Part shown: positions 46,539 through 59,525 of the stretch, one piece after another
Numbering within the stretch: position 1 is the first letter of the stretch
Layout: every line of letters begins with the position of its first letter
Assembly (NCBI RefSeq): GCF_030732065.1
Contig: NZ_JAVBHX010000008.1
Span: forward strand, 62,001 to 126,000
Length of the DNA: 64,000 nt
Reading direction: 5' to 3'
DNA from: Oceanimonas aquatica
GTDB lineage: Bacteria > Pseudomonadota > Gammaproteobacteria > Enterobacterales > Aeromonadaceae
Notes under the pieces: model-generated
What the model saw: only the letters and a program-made list of their open reading frames with translations
Told to the model about the DNA's origin: nothing
Database searches by the model: none
Made by a program: the position numbers and the translations under genes

Positions 46539-47675
46539 TCAGTCGGCCTGCTTGCGCAGGAAGGCCGGAATGTCCAGGTAATCCAGATCGGTTTTCGCCT
46601 GGGCGGTATCGCCACCCACGGCCACCTTGCCACCCTGCTCTTCCGGGGTTTCGGCGCGGCGCATGCCGTTGTCGTCGCGGCTGTTGCCGGACTTCACCAG
46701 GGTGATGTCGGGCTTGCGCTCGGCACCGATACCGGTGGCCACCACGGTGACCCGCAGCTCGTCGGTGATTTCCGGATCCAGTACGGTACCCACCACCACG
46801 GTGGCGTTCTCGGAGGCAAAGGCCTTGACCGCGTTGCCCACGGTTTCGAACTCTTCAATGCTCATGTCGAGGCCGGCGGTGATGTTCACCAGAATGCCCC
46901 GGGCACCGGCCAGATCCACGTCTTCCAGCAGCGGGCTGGAGATCGCCTTCTCGGCGGCTTCCTCGGCTCTGTCTTCACCGGTGGCATGGCCGGTACCCAT
47001 CATGGCGGTACCCATTTCCCGCATCACGGTGCGTACGTCGGCGAAGTCAACGTTGATCAGACCCGGACGGGTGATCAGCTCGGCAATGCCCTGCACCGCC
47101 CCCAGCAGCACGTTGTTGGCGGCCTTGAAGGCGTCCAGCAGGGAGATGCCGCGACCCAGCACCTTCAGCAGCTTGTCGTTGGGAATGGTGATCAGCGAGT
47201 CGACGTGCTTGGCCAGCTCGTTGATGCCCTGCTGGGCATAGTTCATGCGCTTCTTGCCTTCAAAGGCGAAGGGCTTGGTCACCACGGCCACGGTCAGAAT
47301 ACCCAGCTCCTTGGCCACTTCGGCTACTACCGGAGCAGCACCGGTACCGGTACCACCACCCATGCCGGCGGCGATAAACACCATGTCGGCGCCGTCGAGC
47401 AGATCGCGAATGGCGTCCTTGTCTTCCAGGGCGGCATCACGCCCCACTTCCGGATTGGCTCCCGCGCCCAGGCCTTTCGTAATGGCGCTGCCGACCTGCA
47501 GGGTGTGATGGGCACTGGCGTTGCGCAGCGCCTGGGCATCGGTGTTGATGGCCAGGAATTCAACCCCTTCGAGGTTTTCCCGTACCATGTGCTCAACGGC
47601 GTTACCGCCGCCGCCGCCCACACCGACCACTTTAATGACGGCTTCCTGCTCGTGATCATTCATCAGTTCAAACAT
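46539..47675 (-). CDS. ftsZ: Cell division GTPase FtsZ
   Basis: Tubulin homologue that forms the Z ring. In 378 residues, the tubulin signature GGGTGTG lies at 106-112, the T7 loop region is [13 protein letters not shown], and the C-terminal anchor peptide binding FtsA and ZipA is [15 protein letters not shown]. It starts 49 bp after ftsA; the start is [20 protein letters not shown]. Confidence 0.98.
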   Translation of the reverse strand: MFELMNDHEQEAVIKVVGVGGGGGNAVEHMVRENLEGVEFLAINTDAQALRNASAHHTLQVGSAITKGLGAGANPEVGRDAALEDKDAIRDLLDGADMVFIAAGMGGGTGTGAAPVVAEVAKELGILTVAVVTKPFAFEGKKRMNYAQQGINELAKHVDSLITIPNDKLLKVLGRGISLLDAFKAANNVLLGAVQGIAELITRPGLINVDFADVRTVMREMGTAMMGTGHATGEDRAEEAAEKAISSPLLEDVDLAGARGILVNITAGLDMSIEEFETVGNAVKAFASENATVVVGTVLDPEITDELRVTVVATGIGAERKPDITLVKSGNSRDDNGMRRAETPEEQGGKVAVGGDTAQAKTDLDYLDIPAFLRKQAD

Positions 47676-47724
47676 AGGATTAACCCTCTCTCTCCGCTTT
47701 GGTCCCGGCTAGCTCCCGCCGGGA

Positions 47725-48981
47725 TTAAAATTCACCACGCAGCCAGTTGCCGACTCGCTTGAACAGGCCGGTCACACTGGACTTGCTGCTGTATTCCTGT
47801 TGAGGCATGGACTGGTGCTCCTTGCCGTATTGCAACAGCCCCACGGCGGTGGAATACACCGGCGTCTCAACATAATCCGATAATCCCTTGATGCCGTCGG
47901 GCTGGCCGATACGTACCTGGCACTGAAAGATCTGCTCGGCACATTCCACCAACCCTTCGATCTGGGCGGCGCCTCCGGTGAGCACCAGACCGGCCGCCAG
48001 CTGATGCTTGACCCCGGACTTTTTCAGCTCGCCCTGTACCTTGGCCAGCTCCTGGTTGATCATGCCGAGCAGCTCGCTGTAACGGGGCTCGATCACTTCC
48101 GCCAGGGTCTGGCGCTGCAGACTGCGCGCCGGGCGTCCGCCCACGCTGGGCACTTCGATGCTGTCTTCCTTGCTCACCAGCCGGCTGAAGGCACAGCCGT
48201 GGCGTACCTTGATGGCTTCCGCATCCAGCGGCGGCGTGCCAAAGGCATAGGCGATGTCACTGGTGACGGTGCTACCGGCATAGGGAATCACCTTGGTGTG
48301 GCGCAGGGCGCCGCCGGTGAACACCGCCATATCCATGGTGCCGCCGCCGATGTCCACTACGCATACACCCAGCTCCTTTTCGTCTTCGGTCAGCACCGCA
48401 TAGCTGGACGCCAGGGCACTGAAAATAAGCTGGTCTACCCGCAGTCCCAGGCGCTCCACGCATTTCTCGATGTTGCGCGCCATGTCGTTGTGACAGGTGA
48501 TCAGGTGCACCTTGGCATGCATGCGCACACCCGACAGGCCGATGGGATTCTTGATCCCCTCCTGAAAGTCGATGGAGTACTCCTGAGGGATCACGTGCAG
48601 CACCCTGTGCTCGTCAGACAGGCGCACCGACTTGGCGGTGTGGATCACGTTGTCCATGTCTTCCTGGGTCACTTCCTCGTCCGACACCGGCACCATGCCG
48701 GTTTCGTTGCGGCACTCGATGTGCTTGCCCGACAGCCCCAGATAGACGGAGGTGATCTGGCAATCGGCCATCATTTCGGCCTCGTCCACCGCCCGCTTGA
48801 GGGATTTGACCACCGACTCAAGATCGTTTACACCGCCTTTGTCCATGCCCTTGGCAGCGTGGCTGCCGAGGCCGATGATGTTGAGATCACCGTCCGGCAG
48901 CACTTCGCCCACCAGGGCCGTGACCTTGGCCGTGCCGATATCAAGCCCGACGATCAGATTTCGTTCCGCGCTCTTGGTCAT
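47725..48981 (-). CDS. ftsA: Cell division protein FtsA
   Basis: Actin-like protein that tethers FtsZ to the membrane. From the ATG at 48981 (MTKSAERNLIVGLDIGTAKV) it has 418 residues (E. coli 420). Actin-type nucleotide motifs are GLDIGTAKV, VVDIGGGTMDMAV and LVLTGGAAQIEGL; the C-terminal amphipathic membrane helix is GLFKRVGNWLRGEF. Its start overlaps the ftsQ end by 41 bp. Confidence 0.97.
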   Translation of the reverse strand: MTKSAERNLIVGLDIGTAKVTALVGEVLPDGDLNIIGLGSHAAKGMDKGGVNDLESVVKSLKRAVDEAEMMADCQITSVYLGLSGKHIECRNETGMVPVSDEEVTQEDMDNVIHTAKSVRLSDEHRVLHVIPQEYSIDFQEGIKNPIGLSGVRMHAKVHLITCHNDMARNIEKCVERLGLRVDQLIFSALASSYAVLTEDEKELGVCVVDIGGGTMDMAVFTGGALRHTKVIPYAGSTVTSDIAYAFGTPPLDAEAIKVRHGCAFSRLVSKEDSIEVPSVGGRPARSLQRQTLAEVIEPRYSELLGMINQELAKVQGELKKSGVKHQLAAGLVLTGGAAQIEGLVECAEQIFQCQVRIGQPDGIKGLSDYVETPVYSTAVGLLQYGKEHQSMPQQEYSSKSSVTGLFKRVGNWLRGEF

Positions 48982-49711
48982 TATCTGTCTCTTCGTCCTG
49001 CTTCCATCCCACTGCCAGTCCGGTATCGTAACGCAGGTCGAGGTAAGCCACTCGCTCGCGCCCCACAATGCCCGGATAGACATTCACAAATCGTTTCAGA
49101 CGGGCTTCAATGTCGTCCCGCCCCAGTATCAGCGTGACCCCGTCGTTCAGGGTCAGTTCCCAGGAAAATCGCGGCGTCAGGTGCAGCCGGCGAATGTCGT
49201 ACCCCTTGCCCGCCAGCAGCGGCTGCAGCCGCCGGTATTCTTCCAGCACGCGGGGCGCTTCTTCGTCGGGCCCCGACAGTGCAATCAGCTCAAGGCTTTC
49301 TCTGTCGGCCTCAAACACCTCACCATGAGTGTTGACCAGATCCTTTTCATTCCAGAACGCCGCCACCGGCTGCTCGACAATGTACACCCGCAGGCTATCG
49401 GGCCACTGTTTGCGCACCGAGGCCTGGTATACCCAGGGCAGTTGCTGCAGCTGCTGCTGAACTCTGTCCACCTCCAGGGTGAAAAAGTTACCCACCTCGG
49501 GCAGTGACAGCACCGACTGGCGAATGTCGTCCCGGCCCACAAAGCGGTGTTCCCCCTGAATGATCAGGCTGTTCACCGGCACCTGATTGGACGCCGTGGC
49601 CCACATCACTGCCTGCCACAGCCCCCACAGCAGGGCACCCAGCACCAGCAGGAAAAACACCAGGCCGGACAAAAAGCCCAGCCGGGTACGGGTGACCGCG
49701 GCCTCGCTCAT
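48941..49711 (-). CDS. ftsQ: Cell division protein FtsQ
   Basis: Bitopic divisome protein that recruits FtsB/FtsL. The 256 residues have a short cytoplasmic tail, one membrane helix (about 14-36), a POTRA domain (about 46-115, PVNSLIIQGEHRFVGRDDIR) and the beta domain. The C-terminus continues 14 codons into ftsA in another frame, an unusually long overlap. It starts one base after ddl. Confidence 0.95.
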   Translation of the reverse strand: MSEAAVTRTRLGFLSGLVFFLLVLGALLWGLWQAVMWATASNQVPVNSLIIQGEHRFVGRDDIRQSVLSLPEVGNFFTLEVDRVQQQLQQLPWVYQASVRKQWPDSLRVYIVEQPVAAFWNEKDLVNTHGEVFEADRESLELIALSGPDEEAPRVLEEYRRLQPLLAGKGYDIRRLHLTPRFSWELTLNDGVTLILGRDDIEARLKRFVNVYPGIVGRERVAYLDLRYDTGLAVGWKQDEETDNDQERGTKSDRRA

Positions 49712-49712
49712 G

Positions 49713-52087
<2,375 letters not shown>

Positions 52088-52100
52088 GCCAGTCTCTCGT

Positions 52101-53168
52101 TTATTTCGCCAGGGTGCGCAGGCAGTTCGCCACCTGCGCCGCCGCATCGGTAATCGCCTGTTGCCGGGCTTTGCCGGCCATGTCCCGCAGCCGCTCACGG
52201 CTGCCGGCCAGTTGTTCCAGTTGTTCGGCCAGCGCCGCCGGGGTCAGGGTGGCCTGAGGCATCAGCAGGGCCGCGCCCTGATCCACCAGGGCCTGGGCAT
52301 TTTTGGTCTGGTGATCGTCCACGGCGTGAGGCAGCGGCACAAAAATGGCCCCCACGCCCGCCGCCGCCACTTCCGACACCGTCAGGGCCCCGGCCCGGCA
52401 CACCACCAGGTCGGCCTCGCCATAGGCGGCGGCCATGTCGGTAATAAAGTCACTCACTTCGGCGTCAACACCCTGACCCCCGTAGGCGGCGCGCACCGCC
52501 TCGCTGTTGTTCCTGCCGCACTGATGGCGAACCACCACCGGCGCCTTCACCTGCGCCAGTGCCTCGGGCAGGGTGTCGTTAAGAATTTTCGCGCCCAGGC
52601 TGCCCCCCACCACCAGCAGACGCAGCGGCTGTGGCTCAAGACCGATGCGTTCGGCCGGGGCCGGCAGTGCCACCACGTCCGGGCGCACCGGGTTGCCCAC
52701 CACTTCGCCCTGCTCAAAGGCGCCGGGAAAGGCCATCAGCACGCGGCTGGCAATGCGCGCCAGCAACCGGTTGGTCATGCCGGCGGCGGCGTTCTGCTCG
52801 TGCAGCACCAGCGGAATGCCCGCCAGTTTTGCCGCCACGCCGCCCGGGCCGGCAGCAAAGCCGCCCATGCCCAGCACCACGTCGGGTTTGGTTTCTTTCA
52901 GCACCCGGCGGGCCTGGCGCACGGCGTTGGCAATTTTGAACGGGGCCGCCAGCAGCCGCTTGAGGCCATTACCGCGTACACCGGCAATGCTGATGGTGTG
53001 CAGCGGGTAGCCGTGTTTCGGGACCAACTGGGCTTCCATGCGCTCGGCGGTACCCAGCCAGTGAATGGTCCAGCCTTCCTCCCGCAGCAGATCGGCCACC
53101 GCCAATCCGGGGAACACGTGGCCGCCGGTGCCGCCGGCCATCACCAGCAGGGTCTTGTTGTTGCTCAT
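52101..53168 (-). CDS. murG: UDP-GlcNAc:lipid I transferase MurG
   Basis: Peripheral GT-B enzyme that converts lipid I to lipid II. The 355-residue length equals E. coli MurG. The glycine-rich loops are [16 protein letters not shown] (residues 10-25) and [11 protein letters not shown], and the donor site includes [17 protein letters not shown] and [14 protein letters not shown]. Its ATG overlaps the ftsW stop (ATGA). Confidence 0.97.
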   Translation of the reverse strand: MSNNKTLLVMAGGTGGHVFPGLAVADLLREEGWTIHWLGTAERMEAQLVPKHGYPLHTISIAGVRGNGLKRLLAAPFKIANAVRQARRVLKETKPDVVLGMGGFAAGPGGVAAKLAGIPLVLHEQNAAAGMTNRLLARIASRVLMAFPGAFEQGEVVGNPVRPDVVALPAPAERIGLEPQPLRLLVVGGSLGAKILNDTLPEALAQVKAPVVVRHQCGRNNSEAVRAAYGGQGVDAEVSDFITDMAAAYGEADLVVCRAGALTVSEVAAAGVGAIFVPLPHAVDDHQTKNAQALVDQGAALLMPQATLTPAALAEQLEQLAGSRERLRDMAGKARQQAITDAAAQVANCLRTLAK

Positions 53169-54340
53169 AGCGCCTCCCGCTGTCTGGCCTGCATATGGTC
53201 GCGGCGCCATTCAAAGTCGATACGTACCAGAATGGCCACGGCGGCGCTCATCACCAGCAGGCTGGAGCCGCCGTAACTAACCAATGGCAGGGTCAGGCCC
53301 TTGGTGGGCAGCATGCCCGAGGCCGCCCCCACGTTGACCACGGTCTGAAAACTGAACCAGATGCCAATGCCCACGGCCAGGTAACCTTCGTACTGGCGAC
53401 CGCCGTTGAGCACCTTCTGGCCAATGCGCAACGCCTTGAAGGCCAGCCAGCACTGCAGCAGCAGCACCAGCATGACGCCGGAAAAGCCCAGCTCCTCGCC
53501 GAGAATGGCGAATACAAAGTCGGTGTGGGCCTCGGGCAGGTATTCCAGCTTCTGAATGGAGTTGCCCAGCCCTTCGCCGAACCAGCCGCCCCGGCCAAAG
53601 GCCATCAGCGACTGGGTCAGCTGGTAGCCGCTGCCAAAGGGGTCATCCCAGGGATTCAGAAACGAGGTCACCCGCTTCACCCGGTAGGGCGCCATGGCGA
53701 TGAGGCCCGCCACCAGCGCCATGCCCAGGGTCACCAGGCTGATAAACTGGCCCATGCGGGCACCGGCGATAAACAGCATGCCTAGGGTAGTGACAAACAG
53801 CACCACCACGGACCCCAGATCCGGCTGCAGCAACAGCAGCACCGACAGCATGCCCATCACCGCCAATGGCTTGAGAAAGCCCTTCCAGTGGCCACGCACT
53901 TCATCCTGCTTGCGCACCAGAAACCCGGCAAGAAAGGTAAACAGCGCCAGCTTGGCGACTTCTGCCGGCTGCACGTTGAACAGCCCCAGCGCCAGCCAGC
54001 GCTTGCTGCCGTTGATCTCGCGGCCGGCCACCAGCACCAGCACCAGCATGATCAGCGCCAGGATCAGAAAGCCGGCGTTGTACTGCTGCCAGCGCGCCAT
54101 GGGCACCTGCAGCACCAGGGCACTGAGGAACAGGCAGATCAGCAAAAAACTGCCGTGGCGCTTGACGAAATAAAAGGGGTCATCGCCCACCGCAATACCT
54201 TCGGCAATAGAGGCGGACGACACCATCACCAGACCGATCACCATCAGCGCCAGCGATAAAATTACCAGCTGACGGTCATAGATGTGGCCCTGGGACGGGC
54301 GCAGCAGCCAGTCGGCACTGAATGCTGACAGCAGCTTCAT
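53165..54340 (-). CDS. ftsW: Septal peptidoglycan polymerase FtsW
   Basis: SEDS glycosyltransferase working with FtsI at the septum. From the ATG at 54340 ([15 protein letters not shown]) it has 391 residues and about ten helices; an open frame upstream overlaps murD and is not family-like. SEDS motifs include [31 protein letters not shown], the catalytic Asp region in [20 protein letters not shown], and [15 protein letters not shown]. Both ends overlap neighbours by 4 bp. Confidence 0.97.
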   Translation of the reverse strand: MKLLSAFSADWLLRPSQGHIYDRQLVILSLALMVIGLVMVSSASIAEGIAVGDDPFYFVKRHGSFLLICLFLSALVLQVPMARWQQYNAGFLILALIMLVLVLVAGREINGSKRWLALGLFNVQPAEVAKLALFTFLAGFLVRKQDEVRGHWKGFLKPLAVMGMLSVLLLLQPDLGSVVVLFVTTLGMLFIAGARMGQFISLVTLGMALVAGLIAMAPYRVKRVTSFLNPWDDPFGSGYQLTQSLMAFGRGGWFGEGLGNSIQKLEYLPEAHTDFVFAILGEELGFSGVMLVLLLQCWLAFKALRIGQKVLNGGRQYEGYLAVGIGIWFSFQTVVNVGAASGMLPTKGLTLPLVSYGGSSLLVMSAAVAILVRIDFEWRRDHMQARQREAL

Positions 54341-55635
54341 AGCGCCTCCACCAGGGCGGCAAAGTGGTCGCCCCGGGCCGGGTAATTGGGGTACATGTCG
54401 AGGCTGGCGCAGGCCGGGGCCAGCAGCACCCAGTCTCCGGGCTCGGCCTGGCCGGCGCACCAGGCCACCGCCTCGGCCATGTCGGCCACGGCATGGGTAT
54501 TGTCGGAAAGTCGAAGCAGCTGTTCCTTGTCCTGCCCCAGGCAGGCCATGCCGGCAATGGATGTGTGCAGCAGCGGCACCAGCGGAGCGAAGTCCTGGCC
54601 CTTGCCCTGGCCGCCGGCGATCAGCCAGAGCCGGCCGGACACCGCATCGGCCACGCCGTCGATGGCCGCCAGGGTGGCGCCCACATTGGTGGCCTTGGAG
54701 TCATTAATCCAGCGCACCCCATGTTTGTCGGCCACAAACTGGCAGCGGTGCGCCAGACCGGCAAAACGGCGCAGTACCGCCAACTGGGCTGCACGGGGAA
54801 TGCCGGCTTCGTCGGCCAGCGCCATGGCGGCCAGGGCATTGAGCTGGTTGTGGGCACCGACAATGCGCAGTTCGCGCGCCGCCAACACCGGCTCGCCGTG
54901 CACGCTCAGCCAGCACTCGCCGTCACGCTCGACGCGGCTATAGTCCTGTGTGTTCAGGCCAAAACTCACCGCCCGGCTGCCCGCCGGCGGCAATGTCTCA
55001 TCGTCTTCCCGGTTGTAGACGCACAGACCGGCATTCTCGTAGATGCCGAGCTTGGTGTCCCGGTAGTGAGACAGGGAGTCGTAGCGGTCCAGATGATCTT
55101 CACTGATATTGAGCACGGTGGCGGCCAGCGCCCTGAGTCCCGGGGTGGTTTCCAGCTGAAAGCTGGACAGCTCCAGCACCGCCAGATCCAGTGGCGCGTT
55201 CAGCAGTTCCAGCGCCGGCGTGCCGATATTGCCGCCCACGCCGACCGCCAGACCGGCCTCGGCGACCATCTCGCCCACCAGGGTGGTGACGGTGCTTTTG
55301 CCGTTGGAACCGGTAATGGCAATGACCGGCGCGGTGCATTCGCGCACAAACAGCTCGACGTCACCGATGATCTCCACCCCGGCGGCGGCCGCCTGCTGCA
55401 GCTCGGGCGTGGCCAGGGCCACGCCGGGGCTGGCGATGATCAGCTCGGCGGCACACAGCACCTCGGCGTTCAGGCCGCCAAAATAACATTCCAGCCCCTC
55501 GGGCAGCTGTTCGGCACCCGGCGGCTGAGCCCGGGTGTCCATCACCAGGGGGCGCACGCCCCGGCTCAGGCAATGGTGTACACAGGAAAGTCCCGTCTGC
55601 CCCAGTCCGATAATCACAGTGCGCGCAGGGATCAT
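54337..55635 (-). CDS. murD: UDP-MurNAc-L-Ala--D-glutamate ligase
   Basis: Adds D-Glu to the peptidoglycan precursor. The 432 residues (E. coli 438) start [17 protein letters not shown] (dinucleotide-like), have the ATP loop [18 protein letters not shown], and end with substrate-site blocks [26 protein letters not shown] and [20 protein letters not shown]. It overlaps ftsW by 4 bp and follows mraY by 4 bp. Confidence 0.97.
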   Translation of the reverse strand: MIPARTVIIGLGQTGLSCVHHCLSRGVRPLVMDTRAQPPGAEQLPEGLECYFGGLNAEVLCAAELIIASPGVALATPELQQAAAAGVEIIGDVELFVRECTAPVIAITGSNGKSTVTTLVGEMVAEAGLAVGVGGNIGTPALELLNAPLDLAVLELSSFQLETTPGLRALAATVLNISEDHLDRYDSLSHYRDTKLGIYENAGLCVYNREDDETLPPAGSRAVSFGLNTQDYSRVERDGECWLSVHGEPVLAARELRIVGAHNQLNALAAMALADEAGIPRAAQLAVLRRFAGLAHRCQFVADKHGVRWINDSKATNVGATLAAIDGVADAVSGRLWLIAGGQGKGQDFAPLVPLLHTSIAGMACLGQDKEQLLRLSDNTHAVADMAEAVAWCAGQAEPGDWVLLAPACASLDMYPNYPARGDHFAALVEAL

Positions 55636-55639
55636 GGCG

Positions 55640-56722
55640 TTATCTCAGCTTCAGGGTGGCCAGGCCGGTGAGCACCAGCATCAGGGTGATAATCCAGAAA
55701 CGGACAATCACCCGCGGCTCGGGCCAGCCTTTCAGTTCGTAATGATGGTGAATGGGCGCCATGCGGAAGATCCGCTGACCGCGCAGCTTGTAGGAGCCCA
55801 CCTGCAGGATCACCGACAGGGTCTCGATCACGAAAATGCCGCCCATGATCACCAGCAGGAATTCCTGACGCACCAGCACGGCAATCACCCCCAGGGTCGC
55901 GCCCAGGGCCAATGAGCCCACATCGCCCATAAACACCTGGGCGGGAAAGGTGTTGAACCACAGAAAGCCGAGGCCGGCGCCGACGATGGCGGTACAGACC
56001 ACGGTCAGCTCGCCGGCGTGAGCCACGTAGGGAATATGCAGATACTCGGCAAAGTTGACGTTACCGGTGGCCCAGGCCACCAGCGCAAAGCCCGCCGCCA
56101 CCATGACGGTAGGCATGATCGCCAGGCCGTCGAGGCCGTCGGTCAGGTTAACCGCGTTGCTGGAGCCCACGATCACGAAGTAGCTGAGTACGATAAAGAA
56201 CAGTCCGAGCTGGGGCATGACGTCCTTGAAAAAGGGCACCACCAGCTGGGTCTGGGCCGGATCCTTGGCAATCCAGTACACAAAGCCCGCCGCCGCCAGC
56301 GCCGCCGCCGATTGCCAGAAATACTTCCAGCGGGCGATCAAACCGTCTGTGTTCTTGCGCACCACCTTGCGGTAGTCATCCACAAACCCGATGGCGCCAA
56401 AGGCACCCAGCACAAACAGCACCACCCACACATAGGGGTTGGACAGCCGGGCCCACAGCAACACCGACACGAAAATGGCGATAAGTATCATCAGGCCGCC
56501 CATGGTGGGGGTGCCGGCCTTGCTGAAGTGGGACTCGGGGCCGTCGTTGCGCACCACCTGGCCGATTTGCAGTTGCTGCAACCGGCGAATAAGCCGGGGG
56601 CCAATCCACAGGGAGATCAGCAGGCCGGTCAGAATGGAGACGATGGCCCTGAAGGTGAGGTAGGAAAAAACGTTGAAAAAACCGAAATGGGGAGTCAGCC
56701 ATTCCGCCAGCCAGACTAGCAT
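55640..56722 (-). CDS. mraY: Phospho-MurNAc-pentapeptide translocase
   Basis: Makes lipid I from UDP-MurNAc-pentapeptide and undecaprenyl phosphate. From the ATG at 56722 ([19 protein letters not shown]) it has 360 residues, identical in length to E. coli MraY, with ten helices. The Asp pair is in [17 protein letters not shown] holds the Mg-binding Asp, and the HHH motif is in [10 protein letters not shown]. The start overlaps the murF stop by 7 bp. Confidence 0.98.
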   Translation of the reverse strand: MLVWLAEWLTPHFGFFNVFSYLTFRAIVSILTGLLISLWIGPRLIRRLQQLQIGQVVRNDGPESHFSKAGTPTMGGLMILIAIFVSVLLWARLSNPYVWVVLFVLGAFGAIGFVDDYRKVVRKNTDGLIARWKYFWQSAAALAAAGFVYWIAKDPAQTQLVVPFFKDVMPQLGLFFIVLSYFVIVGSSNAVNLTDGLDGLAIMPTVMVAAGFALVAWATGNVNFAEYLHIPYVAHAGELTVVCTAIVGAGLGFLWFNTFPAQVFMGDVGSLALGATLGVIAVLVRQEFLLVIMGGIFVIETLSVILQVGSYKLRGQRIFRMAPIHHHYELKGWPEPRVIVRFWIITLMLVLTGLATLKLR

Positions 56723-58056
56723 AGCTCTCCCTCCTGAATGGCCCGGACCAGTTGTTCCATCCGGGCACTGCGTGCACCCTTGACCAAAACTACCACCTTG
56801 TTGTGCGCGGCCAGTGCTTGCTTCAGCGCCGGCCACAATTGTTGCTTGTTCTCAAAATGACGGCCGTGGGCCGCCGTGGCCGTGTGCCGGCTGTCGTGCC
56901 CCGTGGTCAGCACGGCGTCAATGCCGAGCCGACGGGCATGCTCGCCCACCTTCACATGCATGTCGCGGCTGTAGTCGCCGAGCTCGGCCATGTCGCCAAA
57001 CACGAAAATGCGATACCCCGGCAGGCTGGCCAGGGTGTCGAGTCCTGCCAGCACGGAGGCGACGCTGGCGTTATAGGTATCATCCAGTACCGTCAGCCCG
57101 GGTCGCGTCCATACCTGCAACCGGCCCTTGGCCTGACCGAAGGCGGCAAGACCGGTCGCAATCTCTTCCAGGGTGGCGCCCAGTTGCTCGGTGCCGGCGG
57201 CGGCGGCCAGGGCATTGGCCACATTGTGTTTACCGGGTACCGGCAGCTGCACGTCCACCTCACCCTGCGGCGTGAGCAGCCGAAAACGAGCACAACCGGC
57301 GGCGTCCAGGGTTACCTGACGGGCCTGGTAATCGCGCCGGTCGCCGAAATACGTCAGCTCCACCTGCTGTTTCCACAGGCTGCAAAAGGGGCTGTCGCCA
57401 TTGGCAATGGCCACGCCGCCGGGCTCCAGGCCACCGTAAATTTCACCCTTGGCCTGCGCAATGCCTTCCAGGGAGCCAAAGCCTTCCAGGTGCGAGGCTT
57501 CCACGTTGTTAATCAGTGCAACATGGGGCCGGGTCAGGGAGCAGGTCCAGGCGATTTCACCAATATGGTTGGCGCCGAGCTCAATCACCGCATAGTCGGT
57601 ATCGCTGGTCAGCTCGCACAGGGTCAGGGGCACGCCAATCTCGTTGTTGAGATTGCCTTTGGTGGCCAGCACCTTGCCCTTCTGGCACAGTATGCTGGCG
57701 GCCATTTCCTTCACCGTGGTCTTGCCACAGCTGCCGGTGATGGCCAGCACCTGGGCCTGGCTGGCGTCGCGCACCAGGCCGCCGAGCACGCCCAGCGCCA
57801 GCCGGCTGTCGGCCACGCGAATCTGCGGAAGCTCGAGGTCCAGCCAGCGTTCCACCAGCAGGGCCGATGCCCCCCGGGCCACCGCCTGCTCGGCAAAATC
57901 GTGCGCGTCGAAGCGTTCGCCGGACAAGGCCACAAACAGGCAGCCCTCGGCCATGGGCTGACGGCTGTCGGTGGACACCGCCAGAATATCGCGGTCGGTA
58001 CCGCGCAGCTCGCCACCGGAGGCCTCGGCCAGCCGGCTCAGGGAAACGGCGATCAC
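56716..58056 (-). CDS. murF: UDP-MurNAc-tripeptide--D-Ala-D-Ala ligase (GTG start)
   Basis: Adds D-Ala-D-Ala to complete the pentapeptide. The 446 residues start at GTG 58056, overlapping the murE stop as GTGA. The ATP loop is [18 protein letters not shown] (about 105-122); [32 protein letters not shown] and [10 protein letters not shown] are typical. It overlaps mraY by 7 bp. Confidence 0.97.
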   Translation of the reverse strand: MIAVSLSRLAEASGGELRGTDRDILAVSTDSRQPMAEGCLFVALSGERFDAHDFAEQAVARGASALLVERWLDLELPQIRVADSRLALGVLGGLVRDASQAQVLAITGSCGKTTVKEMAASILCQKGKVLATKGNLNNEIGVPLTLCELTSDTDYAVIELGANHIGEIAWTCSLTRPHVALINNVEASHLEGFGSLEGIAQAKGEIYGGLEPGGVAIANGDSPFCSLWKQQVELTYFGDRRDYQARQVTLDAAGCARFRLLTPQGEVDVQLPVPGKHNVANALAAAAGTEQLGATLEEIATGLAAFGQAKGRLQVWTRPGLTVLDDTYNASVASVLAGLDTLASLPGYRIFVFGDMAELGDYSRDMHVKVGEHARRLGIDAVLTTGHDSRHTATAAHGRHFENKQQLWPALKQALAAHNKVVVLVKGARSARMEQLVRAIQEGELC

Positions 58057-59525
58057 CGGCCTTCACCCAGCACTGCGGCCACGGTTTCCCGATCGCTGTA
58101 ATGTAATATGTCAGTGCCCACTATCTGATAATCCTCGTGGCCCTTGCCTGCTACCAAAATGATATCCCGCTCGTCCGCCGCGCTTACGGCATGGTCAATG
58201 GCCTCGGCCCGGGCATGGATCACCCGGGCTGCACCGGGGCTGCTCAGCCCGGCCTGCATGTCGGCAATAATGGCCGCGGGCGACTCGGTGCGCGGGTTAT
58301 CGTCGGTGAGGATCACCTCGTCGGCACCGTTTTCTGCCGCCGCCGCCATCAGCGGACGCTTGCCCCTGTCGCGGTCGCCACCGCAGCCCACCAGACACCA
58401 GAGGCGGCCCCGGCAGTGCTGACGCAGCGCCTGCAGCACCTGCTCCAGGGCATCCGGGGTGTGGGCATAGTCCACCACCACCAGGGGTTTGCCGGGGGCG
58501 GTAAAGGGCTCCATGCGCCCGGCCACGCCCACCAGTTTGGGGGCGGTGGCCAGCAAGCGTTCGAAGGACTCACCCAAAACCAACAGTGTGCCCATGGCCG
58601 CCAGCAGGTTGGCCACGTTGAAACGGCCGATCAGGGGGGCGGATAATACACCATTCCCCCAGTCGGAGTTAATGGTCACTTTCACTCCGTCACCGTAAAA
58701 ATGCACCGTTTCCGCCACCAGCTGACGCCCGGCAAAGTCCGCCACCCGGCCATGCAGGCTGTAGGCCACGGCATCGGGATAATGGGCCAGCCAGCGCCGG
58801 CCGTGCACGTCATCGGCGTTGATGACTCTGCCCTGGCGGCACAGTTCAAACAGGCTCCGTTTGACCTCACCGTATTCGGCCATGGAGCCGTGATAATCCA
58901 GGTGATCCCGGCTCAGGTTGGTAAACACCGCCACGTCAAAATCGAGCGCGGCCACCCTGTGCTGGTGCAGGCCGTGGGAAGACACTTCCATCGCTACGCG
59001 TTCGGCGCCGGCATTCAGCATGCTGGCCAGCTCACCCTGTACTTCCAGCGCCGAGCCGGTGGTGTTGACCGCCGGTTTGAGCTGACCGCACATGCCGTTC
59101 CCAAGCGTGCCCATCACGCCGCTGCGGGTATCCAGCAGCAGGCTCCAGTGGGCGATGAGCTGAGACACGGTACTTTTGCCGTTGGTGCCGGTCACCCCCA
59201 CCAACTGCAGCTGGCGGGACGGGTCGCCGTAAAAGGCGCCGGCCAGCCGCGACAGCTGCTCCGGCAGCCGGTAGACGCCCAGCAGCCGATGGTCCTGGCT
59301 GTTCAGGCCGGCTTCTTCGGCCGTATCGACCTGATGAATAATGGCGGCCGCGCCCCGCTCCAGCGCGCTGTCAATGTATTGACGACCGTCGGCCTGATGA
59401 CCTTTAACGGCAATAAACAGGCAGCCGGGAGTCACGTTCCGGCTGTCGAGGGTCATGCGGTCAATGGCGATGGCCGGGGCCGCGTGCCCCAGGGGAATCG
59501 CCAGCTCTCTAAGTGTGAGGGACAA
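58053..59525 (-). CDS. murE: UDP-MurNAc-L-Ala-D-Glu--meso-DAP ligase (TTG start)
   Basis: Adds meso-diaminopimelate to the precursor. The best start is TTG at 59525 (read as Met-SLTLRELAIPLG), exactly six bases after AGGAGG, giving 490 residues (E. coli 495); it overlaps ftsI by 17 bp. The ATP loop is GVTGTNGKSTVSQL, and DDNPRTESP is the motif that selects meso-DAP over lysine, as expected for a Gram-negative. DYAHTPDALEQVL is also conserved. It needs the product line that DapA begins. Confidence 0.95.
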   Translation of the reverse strand: MSLTLRELAIPLGHAAPAIAIDRMTLDSRNVTPGCLFIAVKGHQADGRQYIDSALERGAAAIIHQVDTAEEAGLNSQDHRLLGVYRLPEQLSRLAGAFYGDPSRQLQLVGVTGTNGKSTVSQLIAHWSLLLDTRSGVMGTLGNGMCGQLKPAVNTTGSALEVQGELASMLNAGAERVAMEVSSHGLHQHRVAALDFDVAVFTNLSRDHLDYHGSMAEYGEVKRSLFELCRQGRVINADDVHGRRWLAHYPDAVAYSLHGRVADFAGRQLVAETVHFYGDGVKVTINSDWGNGVLSAPLIGRFNVANLLAAMGTLLVLGESFERLLATAPKLVGVAGRMEPFTAPGKPLVVVDYAHTPDALEQVLQALRQHCRGRLWCLVGCGGDRDRGKRPLMAAAAENGADEVILTDDNPRTESPAAIIADMQAGLSSPGAARVIHARAEAIDHAVSAADERDIILVAGKGHEDYQIVGTDILHYSDRETVAAVLGEGR

